From contig CM017567.1 of NCBI GenBank assembly GCA_007844125.1, positions 4,469,660 through 4,533,659 of the forward strand: a DNA stretch of 64,000 nt, given 5' to 3'. The translations under genes were made by a program, and so were the position numbers. Below, piece after piece: positions 1-10,181 of the stretch (position 1 is the first letter of the stretch; each line of letters begins with the position of its first letter). Under the pieces are notes generated by a model. The model saw only the letters and a program-made list of their open reading frames with translations, was not told the DNA's origin and searched no databases. Source of the stretch: Sinonovacula constricta (taxonomy: Eukaryota; Mollusca; Bivalvia; Cardiida; Solecurtidae).

Positions 1-288
1 GTCTTCTTAGTGAAGTTTTACTGTATCTGGAATAAGTAAATATTAACAACATAATCATAAAATCTTTTCCCATACTTAAATGGGGGAATTTTGAATCTGA
101 ATTTATTTTCCCTAAAGCCATTGATTTTTTTTGTCACAATAGTATCTATAGAGGAATGTCAGTACAAGGCATTCGCTTAATGCCTATCTTTTTCATTGAA
201 TAAACTCACTAGTAATTTCAAATTTACCGCACCAGAAGATCCTTATTTCGCTATTAATGCAGCTTATACCATGATTGTATATTTGCAG

Positions 289-389
289 AATGTGTTGGTA
301 GTAGAAGACATCATAGACACTGGGCGCACCATGTTGAAACTACTGGAGCTGCTCAAAGCTGTAGAACCAAAGTGTGTCAAGGTTGCCAG
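289..389 (+). CDS. HPRT1: HPRT exon equivalent to human exons 5+6
   Basis: The exon follows a ttgcag acceptor and ends at a GTATGC donor after 33 codons plus two bases. It encodes the PRPP loop with the acidic pair and the TGRTM segment. The open frame that runs leftward from 288 is intronic and has no HPRT similarity. Confidence 0.94.
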
Positions 390-3300
390 GTATGCTATCA
401 AAGGAAACTAGTATTGTCATAAAAGTTTAAAGAGTTTGAGTCGGGGAGCGCCCCTGACATAGTGGTAGAGTCACCGACTTATAACTCCTCTGACCACTTT
501 GCCTCTCACAGCATGGGTTCAAGTAGTGTTCGGAGCGAAGGATTTGTGTGAGAAGGTCTTCCAGCAGACCTGCCGGTGGTCCAACTCAGACATCATAATT
601 AATCACTGCAATGTATTTTCAAAACAAAAATTTGGCTTTATTAACACAATGACTTTTTAGTGGGATTGTTTAATAAACATCGCAGAGGTCCAGTATTAAG
701 AATGCCTAAGTATCAAGGTATTGTCAGTGACAAGGTTCAGTGACATCCCTTGGCAAGGCTTGATGATATTCTTTACAAGGCCCGATAAGACCCCTTTACA
801 TGTCTTAATGACACTCTTTTTCCAGACTCAATGACGACCCTTTACATGGTTCAGTGACATTCCTGTACAAGGTACAATGACACTTTTTACATGGCTCATT
901 GATAAACCTTTACATGGCTCATTGACACTCCTTTACATGGCTCAATGACACCTCTTACCATGGCTCAATGTCACCCCTTTACAAGGTTTGTTGGCGACCC
1001 ATGTCAAGGATTAATGACATTCCTTTATAAGACTCATAACATGGTTCAATGCCACCCCCTTTACAAGGCCCAGTGGCACCCCTTGACATTGACACACCTT
1101 AACAAGCTGGATGACACCTATTTACAAGGCTCTAGCACACTCCTTGGCATTGCTCAATAATGCACCTTGACACGGTTTGATGACATCCTTTTACAAGGCT
1201 CAAGCACACTCCTTGACATTGCTCAGTGACACTCTTTGATGCTCACTGCCACTTCTTGACAGTGCTCAGACAATGACACCTCTTGACATGGCTGAATGAC
1301 ACTTCTTGGCATAGGCTCAGTGTCCCACCTTACCAAGGCTCAATGATCCACTTCTCTTCCAGCTTTGCTCTTAATTTAATCATCAACTAACTACTTACAG
1401 GAAAAGGCAGTACATATTGCCATTGGCAGACTGTAGACTATTAAGTGGATAAACCTCTTATTCTCTGCCCCACATCTGTTTCAGTAACTGTTGCAGAAGA
1501 TCAGTGACTGCTTCTCTTTACTGCTGGAAAAGTAAATACTGTGTGCTTGACCTCACTTACCAAAATGTTTGAAGTATATGTACAAAAATCCTGAAGCTAA
1601 GGCCATGAGATGTGTATGATGTTTTTGTATTTTCAGTTTGCTTGTAAAGAGGACAGCAAGAAGTGTTGGGTACAGACCAGATTGTAAGTACATTTTACCA
1701 CTCAACAATTTTATGAAAAAGGAGAGCTGTCATACTGATCTGAGCATCTGCATTGTAATGCTACGGTTTAAACTGTGTTCAAGTTTTATCAAGAGTATAT
1801 CATAACTGTCAAGCACTTGAAAAGTTGAGTGCACTGTCATGTGACAGCACGTCTTGTGCCAGTGGATATAACCTACAATTAAATTATATTTTACGTAACC
1901 ACAGATATGTTCATTTGTACCATTTATATATATAAATGCTTGTCTTAACTTGATAACATGCAAGTAACATTTGAATTAAAAATGCACAAGGTGACATTAT
2001 CCAGACACCTGATAAAATTGTCTAGATGCCTATTTAATCATGGACCTGTGAGAACAGTCAATACTTAATTAAATACTTGTTTAAGAAAGAGTGTGGCCAT
2101 GATTTGACATCCATTTCTTTAATGTGAGTACATGTATGTTCTTAAAACACATAAAAATGTACCAGCCACAATTGCTCAGGTAGTAGAGTGTCGGCTTATG
2201 GATCGGGAGGTCGTGGGTTCAAACCTCGGCCAGGTCGTACCAAAGACTTTAAAGTTGGTTGTAGTGGCTTCCCTCCTAATGCTCGGGGCTAAGGGGACAG
2301 CATTACGCCTGAATCGTCAGTGTCAGTATAATTGACCGGCCGGGTTCTGTCCCTGGGCACCTCATATGTGTCCCTGTCCTAAAATGATAGAAATATCGCT
2401 GCACAGTATGGCAAAAATGCCGGCTAATCCGAACCCCATAAAAATGTTAATGATTTATAGTATACTACTACTGTCCAATGTAAAACCTTAAAACAGATAT
2501 CAGAATTCTTGATTTTGTATGTTTAAAACTTACTGTTATTATTTATTACATATTCTTCGCAGACTTGGATATAAGAAAACGTGAAATTACTTGTGGCCAT
2601 TTTTATAATTATGTGTTGTTGTTTTTTGTAGATGCTGGATTTGAAATACCAGATGCCTTTGTTGTGGGCTATGCTTTAGACTATAATGAATATTTCAGAG
2701 ATTTGAATGTAAGTTTATGATTAAGCTAATAATGAATATTTCAGAGCGTTAAATGTAAGTTTATGCTTAATGGTGGTATCCGTCAATTTGGACCAAAAAT
2801 ATTTTCATCTTAGTAACCCATTGTTATCTGAAGAGATCTCATAAATTGCTGTCTATTGGTGTCCTACACCTGTCAGAAAAGTGTGCAACAATGCCACAAT
2901 GGTCATACATGCATTTCCTGCGCCACAGTCGTCATTACAAACTTGTATTTCCTATCTTAGTTCCTGTACAGTTAGCTATTTTTAAACCAAGAAAACCATG
3001 TGACCACTAATATTTTAGTTCATCCACGTCATCCGCTGTGATGTAGATGTCTATATTTAGCAGGAATTTCAATCATTCTTAGCAAACCGTCGGATACCAC
3101 CTTAAAGGCAGTAATGAATACTTAAGAGATTTTGATGTAATTTTTTGCTTAGGACTATAATAAATACTTCAATCATTTGAATGAAGGTTGAATGACAACA
3201 CTGACTGTACATTGCAATAATACATGTGTGAAAAAAGGATTTTATCTGTTGAAAAAAAAAAGTCTATCTTAAGAAAACATGCTTTGAAGTAGACTTTTAA

Positions 3301-3531
3301 GCATTTAAAGTAGGGTTTTTCTATTTAAATATTTTTTTTATTTCTATTTTCTATTTATCAATTTAAAAATATTTTCCCATAGATCCCATAGCAACCTCAC
3401 TGTTTAAACTGCAGTCTATAGATTATTTGAAAATATTTGTGGTTTATTTTTAGCACATCTGTATAATAAATGAAGCTGGAAAAATCAAGTATGCTGACCA
3501 TCCAGAGGCAACTACGCCAGAAAAGAGCTAG
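289..3531 (+). CDS. HPRT1: HPRT, C-terminal half (four exons; 5' part outside the window)
   Basis: Hypoxanthine-guanine phosphoribosyltransferase is a cytosolic purine-salvage enzyme that joins PRPP to hypoxanthine or guanine to make IMP or GMP. Coding exons are 289-389, 1637-1683, 2632-2708 and 3454-3531, all with AG/GT borders and a continuous frame. The first exon carries the PRPP-binding signature [15 protein letters not shown]. The second gives [16 protein letters not shown] with the purine-contacting lysine. The third gives [21 protein letters not shown], the near-invariant purine-pocket segment. Exon lengths of 101, 47 and 77 nt match human exons 5+6 (18+83), 7 and 8, so intron positions are conserved apart from one missing intron. 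The last exon ends about ten residues beyond the usual vertebrate C-terminus. Promoter and the first half of the protein lie left of base 1. Identification is by motif and intron position together. Confidence 0.94.
444..600 (+). mobile_element. tRNA-derived SINE, short, in an HPRT intron
   Basis: An A-box-like stretch (agtggtagagtc) and a B-box-like GGGTTCAAG about 50 bases apart form a tRNA-type head. A short body follows. It lies in the intron after the first visible HPRT exon. Confidence 0.55.
690..1350. repeat. Degenerate 23-25-bp minisatellite in an HPRT intron
   Basis: Roughly 25 diverged units of a motif close to GGCTCAATGACACYCCTTTA follow one another, with alternating variants (ACAAGG, ACATGG, TGACATTG). 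Units vary in length by indels, so this is an old array. Short open frames through it are by-products. Confidence 0.75.
1637..1683 (+). CDS. HPRT1: HPRT exon equivalent to human exon 7
   Basis: A 47-nt exon between a ttttcag acceptor and a GTAAGT donor. It completes a split serine codon and encodes [15 protein letters not shown], leaving one base for the next exon. Confidence 0.93.
2161..2436 (+). mobile_element. Full-length tRNA-derived SINE with 11-bp target-site duplication
   Basis: The exact direct repeat CATAAAAATGT flanks the element at 2150-2160 and 2437-2447. The head has an A box (gctcaggtagtagagtg) and a B box (GGGTTCAAACC). The 3' half (atgatagaaatatcgctgca, ggcaaaaatgccggc) recurs inverted at about 12830-12957, so this is a family. 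It sits in the HPRT intron between exons 7 and 8. Confidence 0.85.
2632..2708 (+). CDS. HPRT1: HPRT exon equivalent to human exon 8
   Basis: A 77-nt exon after a ttttttgtag acceptor, ending at AAT|GTAAGT. It encodes YAGFEIPD, then the [10 protein letters not shown] purine-pocket motif. Its last 24 bases and its donor are repeated just downstream at 2731 (see the tandem duplication entry). Confidence 0.94.
2685..2776 (+). repeat. 46-bp tandem duplication of the HPRT exon 8 end and its splice donor
   Basis: Bases 2685-2730 and 2731-2776 are near-identical: AATGAATATTTCAGAG, then a variable five bases, then AATGTAAGTTTATG. The duplication copies the last 24 coding bases and the GTAAGT donor. 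Two weaker copies appear at 3113-3152 and 3154-3189. Confidence 0.8.
2770..3103. mobile_element. MITE of the GGTGGTATCCG family, copy 1
   Basis: The left end GGTGGTATCCGTC and right end CGTCGGATACCACC are inverted repeats, with no open frame between. It lies in the last HPRT intron. Related ends and interior are seen at 34719-35188, 16920-17319 and 30350. Confidence 0.7.
3454..3531 (+). CDS. HPRT1: HPRT terminal exon with C-terminal extension
   Basis: The exon follows a tatttttag acceptor and runs 25 codons to a TAG stop. It starts [14 protein letters not shown], which aligns with the usual HPRT end. It then adds [11 protein letters not shown], which typical vertebrate proteins lack. Confidence 0.92.
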   Translation, partial: HICIINEAGKIKYADHPEATTPEKS

Positions 3532-4990
3532 GACTTATTGTAGAGATGATTTTAATACCTTGAAAAGCAGCAGAAAGAACAAACAAGAATGTGCACAGTT
3601 GGCAAACCTTGCATTAAAGTGGAATTTGTTAACTTGTAGTCGACATTAGCTGTCATGTGTAAGATTTCTTGTATGTGCTGTCAAAGTTATCTTTTTTTAT
3701 TGTCAGCTCTTCACACAAAAAATTCAAGTTATAAATAGTTTTGACCAATATGAAAAATACTTTATTGTGATTATTATAATTTGATTTGTTTATGACTGTT
3801 GATATTATTGAGATCAATTTGATAGTGAACATGAAAAAGCATGGTCCTTAAAATTATTTGTTAAATTGATTTTAGTGTGGATACACAAAAGTCAGAATAT
3901 ACTGACAATTTTTATTCTTTTGAGACAGAAAGTGAACATACAAACTGCATGTTCCTTTAAATATTACTCTTTTGTTGATTTTTATTAAGAAATTAATATT
4001 TTAATAGATCTTTTAAAAAGATTGGTTTTATAAATTGGTATTATAAATACAGGGCATTTATTGTGCTGCAGTGTTGTTATTTCTGCCCCAAGGGCTGTTG
4101 TTATCAGACTTGCAAGTTTAAATTTGAGGTCAGTTTAAGTTTTTATTGGTCTTATTAAAAAATGTTTAAATCTGACCAATCAGATGCTTTAAACTTAGTG
4201 AACTGTTAGCATTTGTGAATAACCCAAACTAATTTTTAATTATTTCAGTCTTCAAAATTGAAGTGTCAAAAAACACTGGACCTTTGGTCCACCAATATAG
4301 CCAAATCTACTGAATTAAGACAAAAAATTTATTAAACAGAGAGAGATTTCTGCCATTTTCTGTTTGATTTAGTCCATGGTCCACACGTTTTTTCATGATA
4401 ACTTTTATTTGCTAACAACTTCAAGCTATAGGAACAAGACAGATTTGTAGAGGACATCAGAAAACAGTGTATTTACCAGTAAGCTTCTAGTGTTGGGGCC
4501 TGGCTGAGCTGAATTGATACTACAGGCTAATAGTTAAATTTGTTATTCTCTCAAAACAGATAAAACTATCAATACAGACAAGTGATTTTGCTCTGTCATC
4601 TTGTTACACTGGCAACCGTAAGGGCTGAATTGATAGGTCAATAAGCTGTTTACTAGGGACTGGGATTTTGTACTGGTTCTTTTTGTTTAACTATTAATTG
4701 GTCTTTTTATTAAGGTCTGTTTTAATTTTTTGTTCTTATAAGTTTTGTATCATCTTAAAAAATTATTGTGCATTTTTTATAACTGACAATATTGAGACTG
4801 GTCTATAGTTGGAAATAAAAATTGACTTTTTTATTTCTTTTGTTTCCTCTATGAATGTGTATTTTTATACTGTTGCAAGGTTCACAAAGGGTCCATCAGT
4901 TAATTTTCATATCACTCAAGGTTTATATATATATATATTGCTCTACCAATAAAATGCATGTATATCTACAATAAATACAACTTTGGAAAC
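3532..4990 (+). other. HPRT1: Probable HPRT 3' UTR with candidate poly(A) signals
   Basis: AT-rich sequence without long frames follows the HPRT stop. Canonical AATAAA hexamers are at 4814-4819, 4948-4953 and 4970-4975. This would give a 3' UTR of about 1.3-1.45 kb, but the true cleavage site is not determined. A short (AT)n run is at 4926-4939. Confidence 0.4.
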
Positions 4991-6059
4991 TCTATTTTGT
5001 AAAAGATGTACGTTTTTTTATAATTAAAAATCTGCTTCTTACATTCATAAATGGTCATATTTGGTGTTATTCCATGTTGCTTTATCGTTATCGGTCCATT
5101 ACTTAGTGGTCCAAAGTCCCTGACACAGAGATAATTTCATTTCATCCATTACTGTATCTATGCATACTATGAGCTTTGTGTGAACTTTTTATTTTTTTTC
5201 TAAAAGATAGTGCAGACATCAAAATTATATTCTGAAGAAACTGGGTCACATGGATTATAAAATGGAGGCTAAGAAAAATAACAGCATTATACCTAGTGAA
5301 AAATAACTGGTTGTTTGTATTGGAATTTTACACACACACATCCAGATCTACACTATTTGCATAATTGCTTAGTAGGATAAGAAGTTACCTCATATCATAT
5401 ATGTGAAATCCAATTATAATATACTTATTATAAATTAATATTTGTTTCTCCCTTAATATTTTATATTCTTGACTGAACTAGATTTGTAAGTTAACTTCTC
5501 CTTTTATAATCTTTAAAACTAAATTACAATGGCTCCCTAAGTTAATCTCTTTGATAAACTTACTTGGAAACTTCCGAGACTACTTTACAATTAAACATCT
5601 CTTTATATTCTTTTCTGTGATCAATTGCCAAGAGTATAATTCAGCAAAAGAACTATATACGTTATTGTATTGTTTAATGCTCATTAATTATTATATGCAC
5701 TAGATGCTTTGTTCAAAGTTGTTTTTTGTTGATTTATAGCAGATTGTCATTTTGATTTGATTGTTCTGAGTGAGCTTTGTCAATACATTAGATCAAAAGA
5801 AATTTCCAGTTTAGATGTTAATTGCAAGGTGTATGACAAAATAGGGAATTTGGAATTGTACATAAAAGCCAAGAAAGTTATTCATAAGACATTAAAGTTC
5901 TGATGATATGTTAATTACAAGGCATAACGTCAAGTAAACAATTAAAATATATGTAAAAAAACGTGCAATAAATATTCATTACCTTGTCTTTTTTATCTCT
6001 ATTGAGGCAGAAACATCGGCTATGTTATTATGATTGCACTTCAATTTATTGTTATATGC
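4991..6059. other. Intergenic, AT-rich, nothing recognised
   Basis: I see no coding frame with splice signals, no tRNA-like block and no clear repeat, apart from homopolymer T runs and a short CA run near 5330. Confidence 0.5.
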
Positions 6060-6361
6060 CGGACCTGGTAGCACTATATGTAGAGCTTAGGTTCCAGGTC
6101 AGCGAGGCCCCAGATTCAAACTCGGGCGACAGAACACCACAGTTATTAAAAGTGTTGTGGTTAACATGAACCCTCCTAACACTAAGCAAAAAAGATAGTT
6201 CCTTGACTGGTTGGCCTGATGTCAGAATAATGTAACTTGGTGTGGGATTATGCCAGGTCTTTATGTATGCTGTACACAATGAAGCCTTGAAGGCAGAACT
6301 TGGTTCAAGAGAATGCTGTCTCTGGGTAACTGTTGATGGGATGATGAACCTAACAAACAAC
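6060..6361 (+). mobile_element. tRNA-headed SINE of the main family, plus strand
   Basis: The head begins with gacctggtagcactat and has a decayed B box (agattcaaactcg). The body follows the family order: two-gene-like blocks gtagttcc..gactggttgg, ataatgtgactgg..atgccaggt, then a gttggtgggatgat-type tail. Best complete relatives are at 21463-21770, 23280-23597 and 35871-36148. Confidence 0.7.
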
Positions 6362-6429
6362 ATTATCATATATGACAATTCCTTGAATGTAAATTTGATA
6401 TTACTCATTCCATGAAATAAGTTTGTTTG

Positions 6430-6800
6430 CACCATTCAGTCACATGTCTGTCAACATTTTCAAATGACATCTTCTCTGAAACTGCTTGGCCAAATTAGCC
6501 AAACTTTCTGAGAAACTTAAGCAGGCAGGGGGAATGAAAAGTTGTTCAAATAATTTTGATCTGTCAAAAAACATGGCCACCAGGGGCCTGACCATTTTCC
6601 CTATTTTGCTAGATAGGAAATCTTCGAAAATCTTCTTGTTTAAAACCTCAAGAGCTAGAGATTTTATATTTACTACAAATCTACCTTTGGTGGCCTTGTA
6701 TCGATTGTTCAAAGAATTGTGATCCTTCAAAAAACAACAACATGGCCATGTCTACATCACTCGGGTAAAGGATATAGAACCATCATGGCCCTTTTGTACT
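6430..6800 (+). repeat. Dispersed repeat ending in a GGCCCTTTTGT motif
   Basis: The block contains aaaaacatggccaccagggg and ends with a CGGGTAAAGGATATAGAACC then ATCATGGCCC segment. The same ending, gagcgattaagggccataatggccctcttgt, closes the repeat at 29895-30228. I recall such sequences as common in bivalve genomes. Open frames on both strands here are incidental. Confidence 0.55.
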
Positions 6801-6985
6801 ATAAATGTGAAACAATTCATCATAATACAGAATTCAGTCAAATACAGAAAAAATGTTTTTGAATCTATGTACTGCTGTGTTTGTATTGCATGTATACTAC
6901 AAGAAAAAATTAAGAAACAGCAAGAAGTCATTTATCTTTTTTTTTTTTTTTGAGTGTATACAATTTTCATCATATCATTGTATTC

Positions 6986-7035
6986 TCTCCAGATAACTAA
7001 AATACTGTTGGTGGAATGATATACCAAACAAACAT
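6986..7035 (+). mobile_element. SINE 3'-tail fragment
   Basis: Only the family tail is present: tccagataactaaaatactg, ttggtgg and an aaacaaacat-type end. It matches 36093-36150. Confidence 0.5.
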
Positions 7036-7129
7036 GATTGTATTAAAAATCAATATGTAGACATTACGTATACTTTTTCTTTTTCTGCCACCCTTTAAAG
7101 ACGAAGGGAAATAATTGTTTTGCAGATGA

Positions 7130-7490
7130 CATTGGTCCTTTTGTCAGTCCATGTGACCACTTTGTTTCCAATCAGTATCTTCACAATACATTAGCCCACA
7201 ATCCTCCAATTTGGTGGGGCGATTGTTAATAAAGAATAGATGGGGCATATTAGTTTTAAGATCAGTGGCTCAAAAGTCAAAGTCATAATAGACAATGCAT
7301 TCCTTGAACTGAGAGGTTGATTGGTTACGATATGTTTTTTATTGCTTTGGGGGTCAGTGGTTCAAAGGTCCAGGTCAAGTTACCCATGACTTTAGTTTCT
7401 GTTGGATATATAAAGAAAGCATGAACCCACAATCTTTAAACTAGGATTACCATAAGTCATGATGAGTAGATGACCCATCATTTCATATAA
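7130..7490. repeat. Dispersed repeat with GGTCAAAG-type motifs
   Basis: The block has the recurring phrases cagtggttcaaaggtccagg and tggggcatattagttttaag, which look like an old intergenic mollusc repeat. Its borders are uncertain. Confidence 0.35.
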
Positions 7491-8934
7491 AATTATTTCT
7501 AGTTTTTATATATATATATATGTATTGTTACAAATCAATAAATTACTGCCAACAAGTCTTAAAGGACCAGGATTTGTCTCATTATTTTGTGTGAGTATTT
7601 TACCGAGTTAAATCCTAAATACACGATAATGCTATTTTTGTCCTTTTTTAACAATATCAAAATCATAGGTATTATGACTCTCACATTGTACTTTGAATTG
7701 AAAGAAATCCTTCAATGTGTAAAGTAACTTTATCACAGTTTAAGCCTTACAGTAGATATATAACATCAGAGTCATACAATTCACACTTCATTTATGTATG
7801 CGCAGAAGGCCATATTAAGGTATGGCACTTGTCTTCTATCAGCATTTTTTTTTGCAGGTAATTCTTCCTTTATAACTTATTGGAATGTCTTCATACTTGC
7901 ATGGATGATTGATATTAATGTGCAGTTACTCATAAAAGCAAGGCAACTCGGATTGCATTATTTATCCAGAGTTATTGCCCTTCGTTATTCTTTATAGCAA
8001 ATTCTTATGCAATTATCTCCTTTGTTATGTTTATATAAATTTTTCATGATTTCATGGTTGAATGATACAATGTTCAGTTGTGCTTTATGGTTAGCGTAAC
8101 GCAAATTGCTTTGTTAATTCTGGAGTTATTGCCCTTTTTTATATTTCTTAATGCAATCATTTTTAAATGCATATACAAACACATATTTTGTTTTAAAAAA
8201 AGGAAATCTATCTGACAACATTGCTTTGTATATCAGTAGGTCTGTTAAACTAACTACACTGCATATTTTTTATATTTAAAAGAAAATAGAAAAGTGTACA
8301 AACATGAACAAAACAAAGAAAATTTTAGCATAACCTGAAGAACCTGTTTTATGATGGTTTGTTTCAGTTGTCTAAATGTAAGAAGCAAATAAAACTTGCA
8401 TGCTGTTTAAGATCTGAAAATGAAACAAACCCTGTTCAAGATCAATGCAGTTTAGGGTATACCAGTAGGTTGGCCTTTGTATTGCCTTTCAAATGTCACA
8501 ACAATTTATTCTTCTGTTTAATTTAAAATCACTAAATGGAAAAACAGAATGAAAAAAATACATACTGGTATAATGCTGATACATTTAAATTTCATGTTCT
8601 TCCATTTCGTTGTATACATGTCGATGATTAATTGTCCACATAATAAAATTACTAAATTTGTCAGAATGTGTTGTTGTTTCTTTAACACCAGGGTCCAGTA
8701 TTGTTTTTGGAGAAAACTATAACAGTCTTAAAAAAGATTATAATATCATCTATTAATAATTTACCTCAAGTTTCAACTTTAAATAAAATTACTTAATTTT
8801 TTATTATTAGGGATGGGATTGCTTCAAGTGTAGTTTATTAATCGCACAGACTTATTAATAGATCAATCAAGTAACTTCTAAAAATAATTACTCTGCAGGG
8901 GCAAATGGCTGGGAAGACCTTTATTGCAATAAGC
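7491..8934. other. Intergenic, nothing recognised
   Basis: The block is AT-rich, with a (TA)n run at about 7508-7520. No open frame has splice support or family motifs. Confidence 0.45.
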
Positions 8935-9075
8935 CAACTATGTTATACTGGGAAAGGTGAACTACCTGCAATAAGCCAACTATGTTATACTGGGAAAGGT
9001 GAACTACCTGCAATAAGCCAACTATGTTATACTGGGGAAATTGAACTACTTGCAATAAGCAGACCATGTTATGCT
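8935..9075. repeat. 42-bp tandem repeat, about 3.3 units
   Basis: The unit starts GCAATAAGCCAACTATGTTA; the first two copies are identical and the third and fourth are diverged. At 42 bp it is divisible by three, so a frame stays open on the plus strand (14-residue period, AISQLCYTGKGELP). I regard that as a by-product. Confidence 0.8.
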
Positions 9076-10085
9076 ACACATTACACAAAAATGGGAAGCA
9101 GGTATTAAGAGGAAAAGGTAGGATTGTATGACACATTTATAATAATCTTAAGTTGATCATTAAAAATCATTGTATGTGCAATTATACTTGTGTTAATTTT
9201 TAATATTCCACCATTATTTAGACTTCAAAAGAAACAGATTACCTTCATGTATTTATTTATAGCAGGAAAACATAATTGCCTTCCTTTCAAGTTTCATTAC
9301 CAAAACATCTGCAAACCTTTATTATGGACTTGGTAAAACACAAATATAAACAACTTTCAATTTCTAAATATATTTTTCTGGTACATATACATAAAATACA
9401 ATCCTACAACAGACATTCTCTAAATAAACAACATTTAACTTTTTGTATGTAATCGAAACCAAGAACATGAATTAAAATCAGAATTAATAATAAAATAAAC
9501 TTACAACTAGCTATATCATGTCTGTCAAGTTTTTAATTTACTGATCATAAATGTCTAAATTTGAGAATAAATAAACTCCGAATAATAGTTTTATTAATTT
9601 ATTTATATAGTTATTAAATAAAAAACAAAACATCCTGTATGTAAGACTACAACCTGAGTAATACCCTGATTCCGCCATATGCACAAAAAAAACTTTCTTC
9701 ATTTTTTATCATACAAATATGCTTTTCTAGCATCAGTTCTTACACTAATACGGTTTTTAATTCCTGAAACTTCTAAAATGCTAACATGCACAAAATATGT
9801 GTATTTTTAGAATACTACATACATAAGATTTATAAGTTTAAATATTTTTTATTGCTTAAAAGCAAAACAGGAAGATAAGTGACAGGTTACAATTTGAGGA
9901 AAAGGTTGAACAAATTCCAAAACTTAGTTTTGGCTCTTCCTGAAACTTCTAGATATATTTATTCATAATACAGGCAACTAGTTTTAAATCATTGGTATGT
10001 GACTAGGAAAGATAAAACTACAGGATTTCATCATAAAAATGTGTTTGATGATACATCATAAATTTAAGGGGATCCAGCCCTGGTT
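9076..10085 (-). other. Intergenic and probable 3' UTR of the aldo-keto reductase gene
   Basis: Downstream of the minus-strand stop at 10086 the sequence is AT-rich with several TTTATT hexamers on the plus strand (AATAAA on the minus strand), for example near 9957 and 9598. Which one is used cannot be told. Confidence 0.35.
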
Positions 10086-10181
10086 CTACTCGCATCTGTC
10101 TGGAGTGGCCCATTGGTCAAGCAGGTGTCCCACCTTGGCCTTGACTGGCTCCGTAGACTCAGACATCTGACGAACAAGGTC
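10086..10181 (-). CDS. Aldo-keto reductase exon 8 with stop
   Basis: The exon has 31 codons and a TAG at 10088-10086. It encodes DLVRQMSESTEPVKAKVG and a tail ending DRCE. Confidence 0.92.
   Translation of the reverse strand, partial: DLVRQMSESTEPVKAKVGHLLDQWATPDRCE

Noticed and set aside
196..411. Open frame starting at about 196 as the HPRT start
   Set aside because: Only the part from 289 has HPRT similarity and a ttgcag acceptor precedes it; the left part is intron.
6440..6730. Overlapping frames on both strands (MKDHNSLNNRYKATKGRF and the opposite frame)
   Set aside because: They lie in a dispersed repeat and are open in both strands by composition.
8905..9108. 14-residue repeat peptide
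   Set aside because: It is the translation of a short 42-bp tandem repeat with no splice or start context.
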